Part shown: one piece after another, positions 27,430 to 36,889 of the stretch
How the letters are laid out: the number at the start of each line of letters is the position of its first letter
Numbering within the stretch: the first letter of the stretch is position 1
Source of the DNA: Hormoscilla sp. GM7CHS1pb
GTDB lineage: Bacteria > Cyanobacteriota > Cyanobacteriia > Cyanobacteriales > Desertifilaceae
Assembly (NCBI GenBank): GCA_014323675.1
Contig: JACONN010000006.1
Location: forward strand, 434,001 to 498,000
DNA: 64,000 nucleotides
Direction of reading: 5' to 3'
Notes under the pieces: model-generated
What the model was told of the DNA's origin: nothing
What the model saw: only the letters and a program-made list of their open reading frames with translations
The model's database searches: none
Translations under genes and position numbers: made by a program

Positions 27430-27759
27430 ATGTCTGAACCGATTCTGCCGGTCGCCCTGCCTCCTGCGACAGATGCCCAGCAGGAGGGGGAATGGTTAAA
27501 ACAGACCTTGCATCGGTGGCTAGATGCCGAGTTCCTTCCAGAACCTATTAATCGGCAAATTGCTCGCCGGGCCGCAATGGTGTTTGTCCGCCAGCGCCTG
27601 GAAGGGGAAAACGATCTTGGATCTCTGGTGATTGCTATTGTGACTGAAATGCAGGCTTTCGATTTTTCCCAGAGTTTCTATAGTGAGTTCGCGATCGCCA
27701 ATGCTGTGAGCGATCTACTATTACAGAGTCTGGGCATCAATACCTGCTGTGGTCAATAA
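27430..27759 (+). CDS. Conserved cyanobacterial hypothetical protein
   Basis: This soluble protein of 109 residues is mostly helical (EGEWLKQTLHRWLDAEFLPE, INRQIARRAAMVFVRQRLEG) and ends GINTCCGQ. I recognise it only as a conserved cyanobacterial protein without known function. There is no signal peptide. It is followed, convergently, by rpsN. Confidence 0.7.
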   Translation: MSEPILPVALPPATDAQQEGEWLKQTLHRWLDAEFLPEPINRQIARRAAMVFVRQRLEGENDLGSLVIAIVTEMQAFDFSQSFYSEFAIANAVSDLLLQSLGINTCCGQ

Positions 27760-27844
27760 TTGTTTTTGATAGTCACATACAGTCACATTGATAGGGCAGG
27801 TTGGGTTTCGTGCCTCAACCCAACCTACGGTATGCTACATTTAG

Positions 27845-28147
27845 TTACCAGCTGGACTTGACTACTCCTGGTAGCAGCCCTTGGTGAGCCATTTCTCGAA
27901 TCACGTGGCGGGATAGCCCAAAGTCTCGGTAATACCCCCGAGGACGCCCTGTTACCCAACAGCGATTCCGCAACCGGCTGGGGGCACTGTTACGCGGCAG
28001 TCCTTGGATTTGCTGGCGAATATCCATTTTTTCTTGCTGGTTGGTAGTTTGCCGCAACTGTTCTTTTAATTCTTGTCGCTTGTTTGCGTACTTGTCTACC
28101 AGACGCTGACGCTTTTTCTCTCGCTCTATTATGCTTTTTTTGGCCAT
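27845..28147 (-). CDS. rpsN: 30S ribosomal protein S14
   Basis: The 100-residue protein matches the long, zinc-free form of S14 common in cyanobacteria and chloroplasts: MAKKSIIEREKKRQRLVDKY at the N-terminus and the conserved RNRCWVTGRPRGYYRDFGLS and GLLPGVVKSSW at the C-terminus. It binds 16S rRNA in the head of the small subunit. In cyanobacteria it is commonly a stand-alone gene outside the large ribosomal clusters, as here. A 70-bp palindromic element lies 60 bp upstream of its start, between gene and possible promoter. Confidence 0.95.
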   Translation of the reverse strand: MAKKSIIEREKKRQRLVDKYANKRQELKEQLRQTTNQQEKMDIRQQIQGLPRNSAPSRLRNRCWVTGRPRGYYRDFGLSRHVIREMAHQGLLPGVVKSSW

Positions 28148-28209
28148 GTCTTGCCTGAATACCTCTGTTTTTTGACGCTATCCTCCATCTTATACTATTA
28201 ATGAGGCGA

Positions 28210-28279
28210 TCGCGTCCAGGAGCACACACCCGGTCGTGTCGCTCCCGCGCACGACATGGGTGGGTGTCTCCGGACGCGA
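28210..28279. repeat. 70-bp palindromic element
   Basis: TCGCGTCC...GGACGCGA family, upstream of rpsN. It differs from the copy at 28486 at only a few positions. Confidence 0.9.
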
Positions 28280-28485
28280 AGCGCGCGTTATATAGGAGTT
28301 CGCAAGAACCTCTTCGATCTACAGCGTAGCGTGCATAATTGTTGTCCATAATCTTCATATTTTGGTATTCTTGCCAGCAACAACTCAAGAGAAAACTGCA
28401 TAAATTTTGAGCCTCGATCCTTACCACATGTTTATTTATTTGTCAACTACCTCTACAGCGACCAAGCTCTAGGAAAATTAGCTGA

Positions 28486-28555
28486 TCGCGTCCGGGAGCA
28501 CCCACCCGGTCGTGTCGCTCCCGCGCACGACATGGGTGGGTGTCTCCGGACGCGA
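28486..28555. repeat. 70-bp palindromic element
   Basis: TCGCGTCC...GGACGCGA family, in the same orientation as the copy at 28210. It is immediately followed by a GCAGCGTGGCGCCAGCC-type short repeat and lies at the edge of the ISAzo13-like remnant. Confidence 0.9.
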
Positions 28556-28574
28556 AGCGCAGCGTGGCGCCAGC

Positions 28575-29240
28575 CATAGCTCAAGATTGGCGAGTATTCT
28601 CGTGGGGGCTTGACGCGAGGAAATTATCAAGCCGCAGACCATGATATGGAGTTTAAAGAAGCTTACATTCCTGTTGGAATCGTTGACGAAGATATTGGGC
28701 AATTTTCATTACCTTTGGTAGCGACTATAAAACTAGCGACTTCGGTCGTTTACCGATCCACCCACCCATGTCGTTGCCTGCTGGCGAACGACATGGTGGG
28801 TGAAGAGGAAACGAATTGTTGATTGTCTTGAACAATGGTGGCCAAACCTGTCCAGAGCCAAAAGAGAGTGAAGTGATTCAAATAAAAATTGATAATGGTC
28901 CCGATCGCGTAGCGTGGCGCAGCCATAACTAGCTAGTGGTGTTAGGACACAATTTATCAAGCGAATGGTGGAATAAGGTGACAGCATTGGCAAGACAATT
29001 CAATTACTCTACTATCCCCCGATCGTAGCAAGTATAATCCTATTGAACGCTGTTGGGGCATTCTCGAACTTCATTGGAATGGAACTGTCAGACGTTGAAA
29101 CTATGCGCTTCTTGGGCTTACGTGGGTTTTACGTCGAAGGGTATCAAATGGCTGATCGCGCAGCGTGGCGCAGCCATAACCATGAGCCTGGGTCGAGCGA
29201 GACCAGGGAGACCCCACTGTGGCTCTGTGAAAGGGTTTGA
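28575..29240 (+). pseudogene. ISAzo13-like transposase remnant
   Basis: Fragments in several frames match the second half of ISAzo13-family transposases. They are RGNYQAADHDMEFKEAYIPV with VGIVDEDIGQFSLPL, then after a 69-bp palindrome RIVDCLEQWWPNLSRAK, then TQFIKRMVE, IQLLYYPP, SKYNPIERCWGILELHWNG (DDE-type catalytic region), and LRGFYVEGYQMA. Frameshifts, stops and palindromic repeats at 28746-28814, about 28905-28930 and 29155-29185 show that it is long dead. The N-terminal half is missing. Confidence 0.75.
28746..28814. repeat. 69-bp palindromic element inside the ISAzo13 remnant
   Basis: TCGTTTACC...GAGGAAACGA family, near-identical to 11141-11209 and 32980-33048. Its length of 69 bp is divisible by three. 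Confidence 0.9.
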
Positions 29241-29259
29241 TGCCATTTTACATTTTTTC

Positions 29260-29856
29260 TCAAAGTACCGCTATTACCTCGCGAGCAAAACTTGCCCAGC
29301 GGACAAACTCAAATGGTCCGGCGATCGAACCCCACAGCCGTTCGTTTGTTTCCGGGTCGCGCCCCCTGTCCAGACTGATAAGTTTCTGTTCGTAAACTTC
29401 AAATTCACTGTCGAGATAGCTAGTTTTACCTTCGCGAACCACGATGCAAGCTTTTCCTGGTTCTACCTGGGCTTTGAAACTGTGACCTGTCCATTCTACC
29501 AAGAAGTTACAGCCCGGGAGTTTCTCTAGTTGGTCGGCGGTTAGGGCTGACAGGCGATCGCGATCGCGGCAAGCCCCGTAAAACTTTTCTTCCTCTTTAA
29601 TCTTATAGTTTTCCAGTTCAATACTTTCTCCCCTATTGACAAATTTCAACACTCTGGTCCGATAGGGTTGTTTGAGCATGATATCATAGGCTTGTTCTAG
29701 ATATAAACTTACCCCGTCTAATAAGTCCGGGGGCAAGGGACGCATGCAAACGCGAATGTGGGCAAAAAATGGGGGATTTTCAAAGGCTTGCTCTTGGTTG
29801 CTGAAATCTGCTGCCATCCAGCGTGCTAGGGTGGTAATATCGGTAGAATGAGTCAT
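29260..29856 (-). CDS. cpcT: Chromophore lyase CpcT/CpeT family
   Basis: This 198-residue protein of the CpcT/CpeT family has MTHSTDITTLARWMAADFSN at the N-terminus. It also has the characteristic PPFFAHIRVCMRPLP, YLEQAYDIMLKQPYRTRVLK and GCNFLVEWTGHSFKAQVEPG. CpcT attaches phycocyanobilin to Cys-153 of the phycocyanin beta subunit; CpeT is the phycoerythrin counterpart. Length and motifs fit, and the CpcT rather than CpeT label is a judgement. No phycobiliprotein genes are in the window. Confidence 0.88.
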   Translation of the reverse strand: MTHSTDITTLARWMAADFSNQEQAFENPPFFAHIRVCMRPLPPDLLDGVSLYLEQAYDIMLKQPYRTRVLKFVNRGESIELENYKIKEEEKFYGACRDRDRLSALTADQLEKLPGCNFLVEWTGHSFKAQVEPGKACIVVREGKTSYLDSEFEVYEQKLISLDRGRDPETNERLWGSIAGPFEFVRWASFAREVIAVL

Positions 29857-29904
29857 GTCAGTTCGTAGGACAGCTCTTGCTGTCCGTCAGTGGTCAGTTG
29901 TATT

Positions 29905-30135
29905 ATGAATGATATTGAACGCATGCAGTTATCTTTGACGGGGCAATAGTTGGAGATGCATTTGGGGAAACGCTTATGAGGCGTTTGTTCGGTTCAGGGG
30001 AACTGGAACTGGAACTGGGCGAGGATCCATGGCTGCGCCACGCTGCGCGAATGGCTGCGCTCCCGTGAGGGATACGGACGCCTTGGCATTATACCGATGA
30101 TACGGAAGTGCGATTCGTTTGCCATAAATCACCGG
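29905..30135 (+). pseudogene. ADP-ribosylglycohydrolase family N-terminal remnant
   Basis: From the ATG at 29905 the frame reads MNDIERMQLSLTG. One extra G in the GGGG run at 29940-29943 would then give AIVGDAFGETL. Further on PWHYTDDTEV matches the metal-binding YTDDT motif of ADP-ribosylglycohydrolases. Between them two short palindromic repeats (GCAGCGTGGCGCAGCC and GCTCCCGTGAGGG types) bring in an in-frame TGA. The rest of the gene is not recognisable. Confidence 0.6.
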
Positions 30136-30253
30136 CGATAAGTCGATGAGGGACCGGCAGCAGGGTTCCATCAGCCCTGACAACTTTCAGATGATGACGG
30201 TGTAAGCCCGTCTCCCCAGGTGCAGGGGTAAAAGCACCATCCCCACGGTAGCT

Positions 30254-30323
30254 TCGCGTCCGGAGACACCCACCCATGTCGTGCGCGGGAGCGACACGAC
30301 CGGGTGGGTGCTCCCGGACGCGA
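30254..30323. repeat. 70-bp palindromic element
   Basis: TCGCGTCC...GGACGCGA family, in the orientation of 13711 and opposite to the 28210 copy. It lies between the ADP-ribosylglycohydrolase remnant and the group II intron. Confidence 0.9.
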
Positions 30324-30770
30324 TGGCATCAATCCGTGAAGCGGGATGGAAAAGCGCTCTGGCTGGTAGCCTAAACTGGTCATCGCCGAGCAAGTGGTCA
30401 TGGTGAGCATAAAGCAAAGATTTGCAGCGTCGTGATATCAAACCAGTGTAATAAGGCTGACACACTGGCCCCAAAAGGGAGGGATACAGGTCACTGGCGG
30501 GTTTCCGTCCGACCAGTAAGCACCGACAACAAACCCGGCGTACGGAATCCATCTAAAACCACAACCAATCATCTGAAGGAACGAAGTAAACCAACCAAGT
30601 TACTCTCACCCACAGGTCGATAAGGGTGAGTAGCCACCACAGGCGCAAAATCTGCACACATTAGTAGGTACTGGTTGGGAAGGATTGAGTGGAAAAGCAA
30701 ATGACCACCTGTAATAGGTGGGATAGAGCTGACGCCCTCACGGTTTCAAGAATGTGGAAACTTAGTAGCA

Positions 30771-32551
30771 GTGCATATGTCACGGAACATCACCAATAGG
30801 CGAGTGTATGACTGGAAGGCTGTCCCCTGGCGCAAGCTGGAAAAGGTAGTCTTTAAGCTGCAAAAACGAATCTACAGAGCGACCCAGCAAGGGAACAAAC
30901 GGTTAGTTCGCAGGCTCCAGGGATTATTGACTAGATCATGGTCCGCAAAGATGATTGCGGTGAGACAGGTAACCCAGCAGAACAAAGGCAAGAAGACGGC
31001 AGGTGTGGATGGCGTCACGACGCTCAAACCCTCCGAGAGACAGCCACTGGTCAGGCAACTACGAATTGAGAAAAGGAGGAAAGTGCAACCCACCCGTAGG
31101 GTGTGGATACCGAAACCCGGACGAGATGAGAAGAGGCCGCTGGGGATACCGACAATGTACGACAGAGCTCTACAGGGAGTAGTCAAGATAGCGCTCGAAC
31201 CCGAATGGGAGGCAGTGTTTGAGGCAGACTCATATGGGTTTAGACCAGGACGAGGATGTCACGATGCGATTGCGGCGATATTCAACAGCATTCGATATAA
31301 GCCCAAATGGGTATTGGATGCGGATATTGCGAAGTGTTTTGACAAAATTGACCACTAGGCGCTGATACAAAAACTAAATAATATATCACCCATCCGCAGA
31401 AAGGTGCGAGAATGGTTAAAAGCCGGGTGATGGATAGGGGAGTCTTCCAACACACAGAAGCAGGGACGCCGCAAGGAGGAGTCATTTCTCCCCTACTGGC
31501 AAATATAGCCCTACATGGATTGGAAGAGGAAATAAAAAGTATTCCTATCCCAAGAGGAACAACAATAGCGGTAATCAGGTACGCCGACGACTTTGTGGTA
31601 CTGCATGAGGATCCAGAGATCATAGAGCAGGCCAAGGAAGTCACACAAGGGTGGATAGCAAAGATAGGGTTGGAACTAAAGCCTGAAAAGACAAGGATAT
31701 CCCACACACTAGGGCCGGGGTTTGATTTCTTAGGATTCAATATTCGGCAATATAAAGTGGGAAAATACCACAGCGGGAAAAATACGAAAGGAACCCTACT
31801 AGGCTTCAAAACGCTAATAAAACCGAGTCAGAGAGCCATAAGTAATCACAAGGAAAGACTACGGGAAGTAGTCAGAAGCCATCGAGCTCTACCACAAGCT
31901 GCAATGATAGCCAAGCTAAACCCAGTAATAAGGGGATGGTGCAACTACTACCGAACAGTGGTGAGCAAAGAAATCTTCGGGGAGATGGATGAGTACCTAT
32001 GGGAACTAACTTGGAAATGGGCAAAAAGAAGACATCCAAAGAAATCGTCGGGATGGGTAAAAGAGAAATACTGGACACCCAATAAGGATAGATACTGGAA
32101 CTTCATCGGAAAGATGAAAAACGGAAACGAGGTTGAGCTATACCGACACTCTGAAACGGAAATAATAAGGCACGTAAAGGTGAAAGGTGGGGTCAGCCCC
32201 ATGGATGGTGATCTAGTCTACTGGAGCAAGAGGTTACGAAAGAGCCCTGACGTGAGCACGCGAGTGATCAATCTGCTGAAGAGGCAGCAGGGTAAATGCG
32301 AGAGATGCGGACTGACATTTAAGAGTGGTGACAAATGGGAAGTGGACCATGTGCTGCCTAAATCATTAGGGGGTAAGGACTGGTACTCCAACCTGCAATT
32401 ACTGCATGACTACTGTCATCACGCCAAGTCCGAAACGGATGGCAGTAGAGAGGGTCGCACCCTATGGGACATTGAAACCGAGGAGCCGGATGAAGCGAAA
32501 GTTTCACGTCCGGTTCTGAAGACGAGTCGGCCCGGTGACGGGCTGGCTTAG
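30771..32551 (+). pseudogene. Group II intron reverse transcriptase/maturase with HNH domain (two lesions)
   Basis: The N-terminal RT part (AGVDGVTTLKP, RRVWIPKPGRDEKRPLGIPT, YGFRPGRGCHDA) ends at a TAG (31356) in CFDKIDH*ALIQKL. A second lesion at 31425-31427 (GGG where GGGG would keep frame, WLKAG-VMDRG) shifts the frame. The second part has TPQGGVISPLLANIALHGLE, the catalytic YADDFVVLHE, the maturase X domain (HPKKSSGWVKEKYW) and a C-terminal HNH (CERCGL...WEVDHVLPKSLGG...LLHDYCH). The ORF runs through domain V to its stop. About 590 residues in total, the normal size. Confidence 0.85.
32483..32516 (+). ncRNA. Group II intron domain V
   Basis: GAGCCGGATGAAGC-GAAA-GTTTCACGTCCGGTTC forms the conserved 34-nt catalytic hairpin with a GAAA tetraloop and a two-base bulge. 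It overlaps the 3' end of the maturase ORF (EEPDEAKVSRPVLK), which is common in cyanobacterial group II introns. Confidence 0.9.
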
Positions 32552-32557
32552 TTTAAC

Positions 32558-32790
32558 ATGTCTCTCTCGATCGTGGAGACTCTTTGCCGTTGCTCTCAGA
32601 TTGTGCTGGCCCAAGGGCAACGATCCCACCCACGATCGCGCAAGTCGTATCCATGTCCGTTACATAAGACTTACCCAATCGCCCCCCGTGGGGGCAGCCA
32701 TAGTTACCCACCACTGGACATCGAAGGCAACTTACTTCCTGCTTCACTCTGGTAGTGTCGGCACTCATCCAGTCCACAGGCTAACACCAC
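32558..32790. other. Region between intron 3' end and TnpB 3' end
   Basis: This 230-bp stretch contains no gene. It lies directly downstream of the minus-strand tnpB, where omega-RNA scaffolds and the IS right end are normally found, and contains GCCCCCCGTGGGGGC at about 32680, a possible hairpin. An omega-RNA cannot be demonstrated by eye. Confidence 0.4.
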
Positions 32791-32979
32791 CTAACTGGCG
32801 GCTATCTCCAAATTAATGGAGGCATTGAAATTTCGATCAATTTCCAGACCACAGTTGTTACACCGGAAAACTCTTTCTGATAAGGGCATTGAGTCTTTTT
32901 CGGTGTGACATCTATTGCAGGTCTTGGTTGAGGGATACCAATGGCTGCGCTCCCGTGAGGGATATGGCTGCGCTCCCGA

Positions 32980-33048
32980 TCGTTTACCGATCCACCCACC
33001 CATGTCGTTGCCTGCTGGCGAACGACAGGGTGGGTGAAGAGGAAACGA
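32980..33048. repeat. 69-bp palindromic element inside TnpB
   Basis: TCGTTTACC...GAGGAAACGA family. It is translated within the TnpB frame as part of RFLFTHPVVRQQATT or PPCRSPAGNDMGG, depending on frame. It is flanked by two copies of ATGGCTGCGCTCCCG...GAGGGATA. Confidence 0.9.
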
Positions 33049-33475
33049 GTGAGGGATACGGTCAACCACAATTAAGGTCGATCCATGCAACTGGCATTTG
33101 TACTCCAACTGCCGTTTGAACTCATGGAAGCCCATGTCCTGAATAGCTTTCGCTAGCTTGTGATTAGCCATCATCCCTGACACGTAAGGATTCTCTATTC
33201 CTATTCTGCTGTGGTTTTTGGCTAAATAGGAGGTGAGCTTGTGCAATGTGTCCTTACGGATGTTGGCTATTTTATGGCTGCGCTCCCGTGAGGGATATGG
33301 CGCAGCCATTCGCGCAGCGAACGGTGCAAACGGGCTATCTTAACTTGGGCTTTCTTCCAATTAGCCGATCGTTTCCACGAGCAATCGCGGAAGTTTAAAT
33401 AGATACTAGACTATAGCGAAGAGTCAGCAATCGCGGAAGTTTTTTAAACTTCTGCGATTGTCTCGGGAAACGAAA

Positions 33476-33543
33476 GCGTCCAGGAGCACCCACCCGGTCG
33501 TGTCGCTCCCGCGCACGACATGGGTGGGTGTCTCCGGACGCGA
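33476..33543. repeat. 68-bp palindromic element inside TnpB, with an adjoining hairpin
   Basis: GCGTCC...GGACGCGA family member. Just before it (33430-33475) lies a separate hairpin, CAATCGCGGAAGTTTT / AAACTTCTGCGATTG, followed by CTCGGGAAACGAAAG. The same composite recurs at about 36895-36980 upstream of sqdX. Confidence 0.85.
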
Positions 33544-34396
33544 AGCGCAGCGTGGCGCAGCCATACCAATCTGCTTATGACGATTCAGCCATTGCAATCG
33601 TGAGAGTTTCAACTCAATCTTGCGGTAACTTTTCGCCCCCTCTACAACGATACCTGTAGATAGAACGGCTAGCGCTTTTATGCCTAAATCTACTCCGACT
33701 ACAGGGTGAGGTTTGGGGCGGTTGACTGGCTCATACTCCAGTTTAAAGCTGAGCGACCAATGGCTGGCGCCAGCCGCAGGCGTTCGGTCAGCCGTCCTGG
33801 ATATGGTAACAGACTTGGGCTGAGAACAGACAGGCAGTCGCTCATACGTCCTCAGCCAACCAATGACCGGAACTCTAATCTTAAAATGGTCAAGCTCGAT
33901 TGACCCATCTAGGGTGAAGCTATCACCCCGCCCTTTTTTCTTGAATCGAGGTGGCTTACTCGTCTTCTTAAATGCCCGTTTCCAAGTGGAAGCTAGCTGT
34001 CTCAGGGCATATTGCGGGGCGCAGAAGCTTACCTCGTAGTACCAGGGGCACTCAGGTTTGACCAGGGCTACCAGCCATTTATGCAGGTCAATCGCTGTCG
34101 GGAACTTGATTTTATCCTCTGGATTGTCCCGATTGTGGTCGAGTATCTGCAAGGTTCAAATTCAGTCCCCAGTTCCAAGCGTGACGGGCAACACCCGCGT
34201 GTTTGGCTAATAGCGTGCGTTGTTTATTATTTAGTTTGAGCTGGGTTTTAAAACCGTATAGCATACATCCTCCACAGCCGAGGCCATGCTATCAATAAGC
34301 TTCTTGTTTTTGTTGGATCACCACGATTATTACCCAATCCGGTAATAATGTCCAGAGGTGTCAAATTATTTGGTTACAGCCTCTTACCCTCCGATT

Positions 34397-35530
34397 TTAA
34401 TTTGTCAGTCCCTGGAGGCTAAATAAGAGAAATTGAGTTACTTGGTCATCTCGGAAATTGTCGTCGCTGACTAGAATCAAACTTTTGCTGCCATCTGGCA
34501 AGCGCGGTCCCAGGGTCATGCCTTCTAGGTTATCTAAGGTAATGCCGAGGCTGTTTAAATCTAGCAGCAGTTGTTTGCGGATGGGGTTAAGTCCTGTCAG
34601 ATCGCCTTTGAGACTGGTAACGCCGGAAATATCGCTTGCTGCACCAGTAGCTACCTGAAATATTTTGGCACTGAAACCTAAAAAGCCTAAGGAACGCTCT
34701 AAGCTGAGAAAATGACCGCCTCGCGAAGTAGCTACGATCTCAGTTAACCCATGAAATAATGCTCCTGAAGGTGGGGGGTCTAATAGATAGAAATGTTCGG
34801 AAAGCACATGAGGTCGTCCATAGCCAACCAAATAATGCAGCCAACGGCTTCTGGCATTCACCATCCCGACGGCATCTGGATCCCGGTCTTGAGCTAATGC
34901 TGACTCAGTGGCGACAAACAGGCGCAATGGTTCTCCTGCACTGGGGACTGTACCAGTGGGATTTATAGTTAAGGCTTCAAAGCCGCGATTCTCTTGGACC
35001 CCTTGCTGCTGCTTGTCTCCCACGCCATCGGGGATATAGCGCTTTGGAATTGGCAAACGCCTTTGCCAACGCCCAGTTTGTATGTCAAATTCTTCTACAG
35101 CAGGAGCAATATCAGTGCCAGCAATGCCTTCTGTGGAGATAAATATGGTTTTATCTGGAGTGATGGTGATTCCTTCTGGATCGATCGCGCCCCAGGGATA
35201 GTAATTCCCATCCGGACCGATCAGAAATGTGACCTTTTCGATTTCGATATCCGGTTTTTCTGGATCCAGCCTCAGGGTGTAAAACCGGGCTGGGGCTCCT
35301 TCGCTGGGATCGTCCGATAATGCGTAGATGCGATCTAACCGGCGATCGTAGGCGATCGCAGATATTCCGCTAACGGGAGTATCTGCAAAAGTCGTCTTGG
35401 GCAATTCATAGGATCCCAGGAATTCCAGGGATATGCCTAAAAATATCCGCTCTTCCGCACTCACCTGGGGCAATTCACAGCTTGTCAGCAGACTCGACAG
35501 CCCGATCGCGATCGCCAATAGCCAGGGCAT
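34397..35530 (-). CDS. Phytase-like/esterase-like lipoprotein
   Basis: The product of about 377 residues belongs to the 'esterase-like activity of phytase' family (PF13449). The mature part has GISAIAYDRRLDRIYALSDD, AIDPEGITITPDKTIFISTE, ENRGFEALTINP and LDNLEGMTLGPRLPDGSKS, the propeller signatures of the family. I place the start at MPWLLAIAIGLSSLLTSC (35530), a lipoprotein signal with lipobox LTSC. The open frame extends upstream to 35710, but that part runs through a MITE-like repeat at 35568. Probable envelope protein; substrate unknown. Confidence 0.8.
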   Translation of the reverse strand: MPWLLAIAIGLSSLLTSCELPQVSAEERIFLGISLEFLGSYELPKTTFADTPVSGISAIAYDRRLDRIYALSDDPSEGAPARFYTLRLDPEKPDIEIEKVTFLIGPDGNYYPWGAIDPEGITITPDKTIFISTEGIAGTDIAPAVEEFDIQTGRWQRRLPIPKRYIPDGVGDKQQQGVQENRGFEALTINPTGTVPSAGEPLRLFVATESALAQDRDPDAVGMVNARSRWLHYLVGYGRPHVLSEHFYLLDPPPSGALFHGLTEIVATSRGGHFLSLERSLGFLGFSAKIFQVATGAASDISGVTSLKGDLTGLNPIRKQLLLDLNSLGITLDNLEGMTLGPRLPDGSKSLILVSDDNFRDDQVTQFLLFSLQGLTN

Positions 35531-35567
35531 ATATTTGCCTTTTCCTCTCTTCACCTGTTCTTTCCTC

Positions 35568-35640
35568 GGCGTTGCACATTTTGGGGATGATACTCTTTTT
35601 GCACCAGAAAGTCGCTTGTAGTCTAGTGCTAGCTGGCATA
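35568..35640. mobile_element. Partial MITE-like element (GGCGTTGCAC family)
   Basis: GGCGTTGCACATTTTGGGGATGATA is followed by CTTTTTGCACCAG and AAGTCGCTTGTAGTCTA, almost identical to the copy at 63233. The right terminal repeat is not found, so the copy is truncated. It lies immediately upstream of the phytase-like lipoprotein gene. Confidence 0.65.
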
Positions 35641-35726
35641 AATAACTACCCAGTCTGACAAGAATTGCCGTCATTGGAGCGAAAGCCGACCTGCAAGTAA
35701 TCAGGGACACAAAAGCCAGAAATCTT

Positions 35727-36854
35727 TCAGGCTGCTAATAGCTGCCGCCCCATTATCCCTTGATAGTACTGGCGCAACTGTCTAGTCGCCGCATCCCAAC
35801 CCCAGCGTTCAGCTTCGGCCCGGGCATTGCGCCGCAGGATTTCTCGTTGTTCCCCATTTTCTAGGAGACGCACTGTGGCGGCGATCGCCCCTTGTGCGTC
35901 CATAGGATCGAAAAGATAACTGTTCACCCCATCAGTGACAATATCAATAATCCCACCAGTACCGGCGGCCACCACGGGACACCCAGCGGCCATAGCTTCT
36001 AATAGCACTAATCCTAAGGTTTCCGTGCGGGAGGGAAAGATAAAGGCGTCTGCTGAGGCAAAGGCTGAGGCCAGTTCCACACCGTGGAGATAACCGACGA
36101 AATGAGTGGGCGTATCGGCAAAATGGGCTTCCAGGGCCAGGCGATGGGGGCCATCTCCGACTAATGCCAGTCTGGCCTGAGGAATTGCTTCTAAGACTGG
36201 TTTGATCCGATCGATTTCTTTTTCCGCACCCAGACGTCCCACATATAGTAGCAAGGGACTTTCGGGATGTCCTTGGCTGAGGCGCGATCGCATTTCCTTT
36301 GATGCCAGTTCCGGATCGAACAATTCTGTATCCACGCCCCGCTGCCATAGGTCTACTCGTTCTATCCCGTGCGATCGCAGTTCTGATACCATTGCCATTG
36401 AAGTACATAAATTCAGGTCAGCTTGATTATGGGCCCTTTTGAGCATTTCCCATAGCACTGGTTCTAGCATACCTAAACCATAATACTGTAAATATTTTGG
36501 TAGATGGGTATGGTAGGATGCTACCAGGGGAATATTCAGAGTCTTAGCATAATATATCCCGCCTAATCCCAATATTGCTGGGTTGGCTACATGCACGATA
36601 TCAGGCTGAAACTTCTCCAGGACTTCGCCAATTTCTGGGCGCGGAAACGCCATTTTTAACTCCGGATACCAGGGTAGGGGCCTCCAGGATAATCCATGAA
36701 CTTGGGCCCCTTTGTATTCCGTCAGCCCTCCTTCGGGACAGAATATCAGTACCTGATCGCCGTTACGTTGTAAGTGGTCTACTGTATGACGCAGGCGCGT
36801 CACTATGCCGTCTACTTTGGGCAGAAATGTTTCAGTAAAAAGAGCGATGCGCAT
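35727..36854 (-). CDS. sqdX: UDP-sulfoquinovose:diacylglycerol sulfoquinovosyltransferase
   Basis: This 375-residue family 4 glycosyltransferase (GT-B fold) begins MRIALFTETFLPKVDGIVTR. It has the acceptor-side HVANPAILGLGGIYYAK and SYHTHLPKYLQYYGLG, and the donor-side LLYVGRLGAEKEIDRIKPVL and FIFPSRTETLGLVLLEAMAAG (EX7E motif). It matches SqdX/SQD2 closely in length and motifs and lies downstream of sqdB. SqdX transfers sulfoquinovose from UDP-sulfoquinovose to diacylglycerol, the last step of sulfolipid (SQDG) synthesis. The 170-bp gap to sqdB holds a composite palindromic repeat, so co-transcription is likely but not certain. Confidence 0.9.
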   Translation of the reverse strand: MRIALFTETFLPKVDGIVTRLRHTVDHLQRNGDQVLIFCPEGGLTEYKGAQVHGLSWRPLPWYPELKMAFPRPEIGEVLEKFQPDIVHVANPAILGLGGIYYAKTLNIPLVASYHTHLPKYLQYYGLGMLEPVLWEMLKRAHNQADLNLCTSMAMVSELRSHGIERVDLWQRGVDTELFDPELASKEMRSRLSQGHPESPLLLYVGRLGAEKEIDRIKPVLEAIPQARLALVGDGPHRLALEAHFADTPTHFVGYLHGVELASAFASADAFIFPSRTETLGLVLLEAMAAGCPVVAAGTGGIIDIVTDGVNSYLFDPMDAQGAIAATVRLLENGEQREILRRNARAEAERWGWDAATRQLRQYYQGIMGRQLLAA

Positions 36855-36889
36855 AATTGGTTATAGGTCATTTTCTGTCGTGTCCAGAG

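Larger units (their letters stand above)
30403..32557 (+). mobile_element. Group II intron with degenerate intron-encoded protein
   Basis: The 3' part is clear: a canonical 34-nt domain V at 32483-32516, a domain VI-like hairpin (GTCGGCCCGG...GGGCTGGC) and an end at about 32557 (GTTTAAC). The intron-encoded reverse transcriptase occupies 30771-32551. The upstream 350 bp contain structured sequence expected for domains I-IV, including CCAGTGT...ACACTGG at about 30444-30470. The 5' boundary is uncertain; GTGAG at 30403 is a candidate for the GTGYG start. Confidence 0.7.
32791..34264 (-). pseudogene. IS605/IS1341-type TnpB, decayed and invaded by palindromes
   Basis: The start at 34264 gives MLYGFKTQLKLNNKQRTLLA, followed by a one-base insertion near 34152. 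The body then runs IDLHKWLVAL, the RuvC-I Asp in VGVDLGIKALAV, KIELKLSRLQWLNRHKQ, a 68-bp palindrome (33476-33543), SANWKKAQVKIARLH, a short repeat (about 33265-33320), IRKDTLHKLTSYLAKNH, the RuvC-II Glu in RIGIENPYVSGM, another repeat block including 32980-33048, the zinc finger CNRCH...CNNC, and the RuvC-III Asp in DRNFNASINLEIAAS. No tnpA is present. TnpB is an RNA-guided nuclease; this copy cannot make an intact protein. Confidence 0.85.

Noticed and set aside
27990..28427. 145-codon minus-strand ORF across rpsN's start
   Set aside because: Out-of-frame reading of rpsN plus a 70-bp palindrome (CRARERHDRVCAPG).
30187..30552. Minus-strand ORF upstream of the intron ORF
   Set aside because: Includes the 70-bp palindrome and antisense of structured intron RNA. 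No protein family features.
32558..32790. Omega-RNA of the TnpB element
   Set aside because: The position is right, but I could not identify a conserved scaffold or IS end by eye, so it is mentioned only as an unproven possibility.
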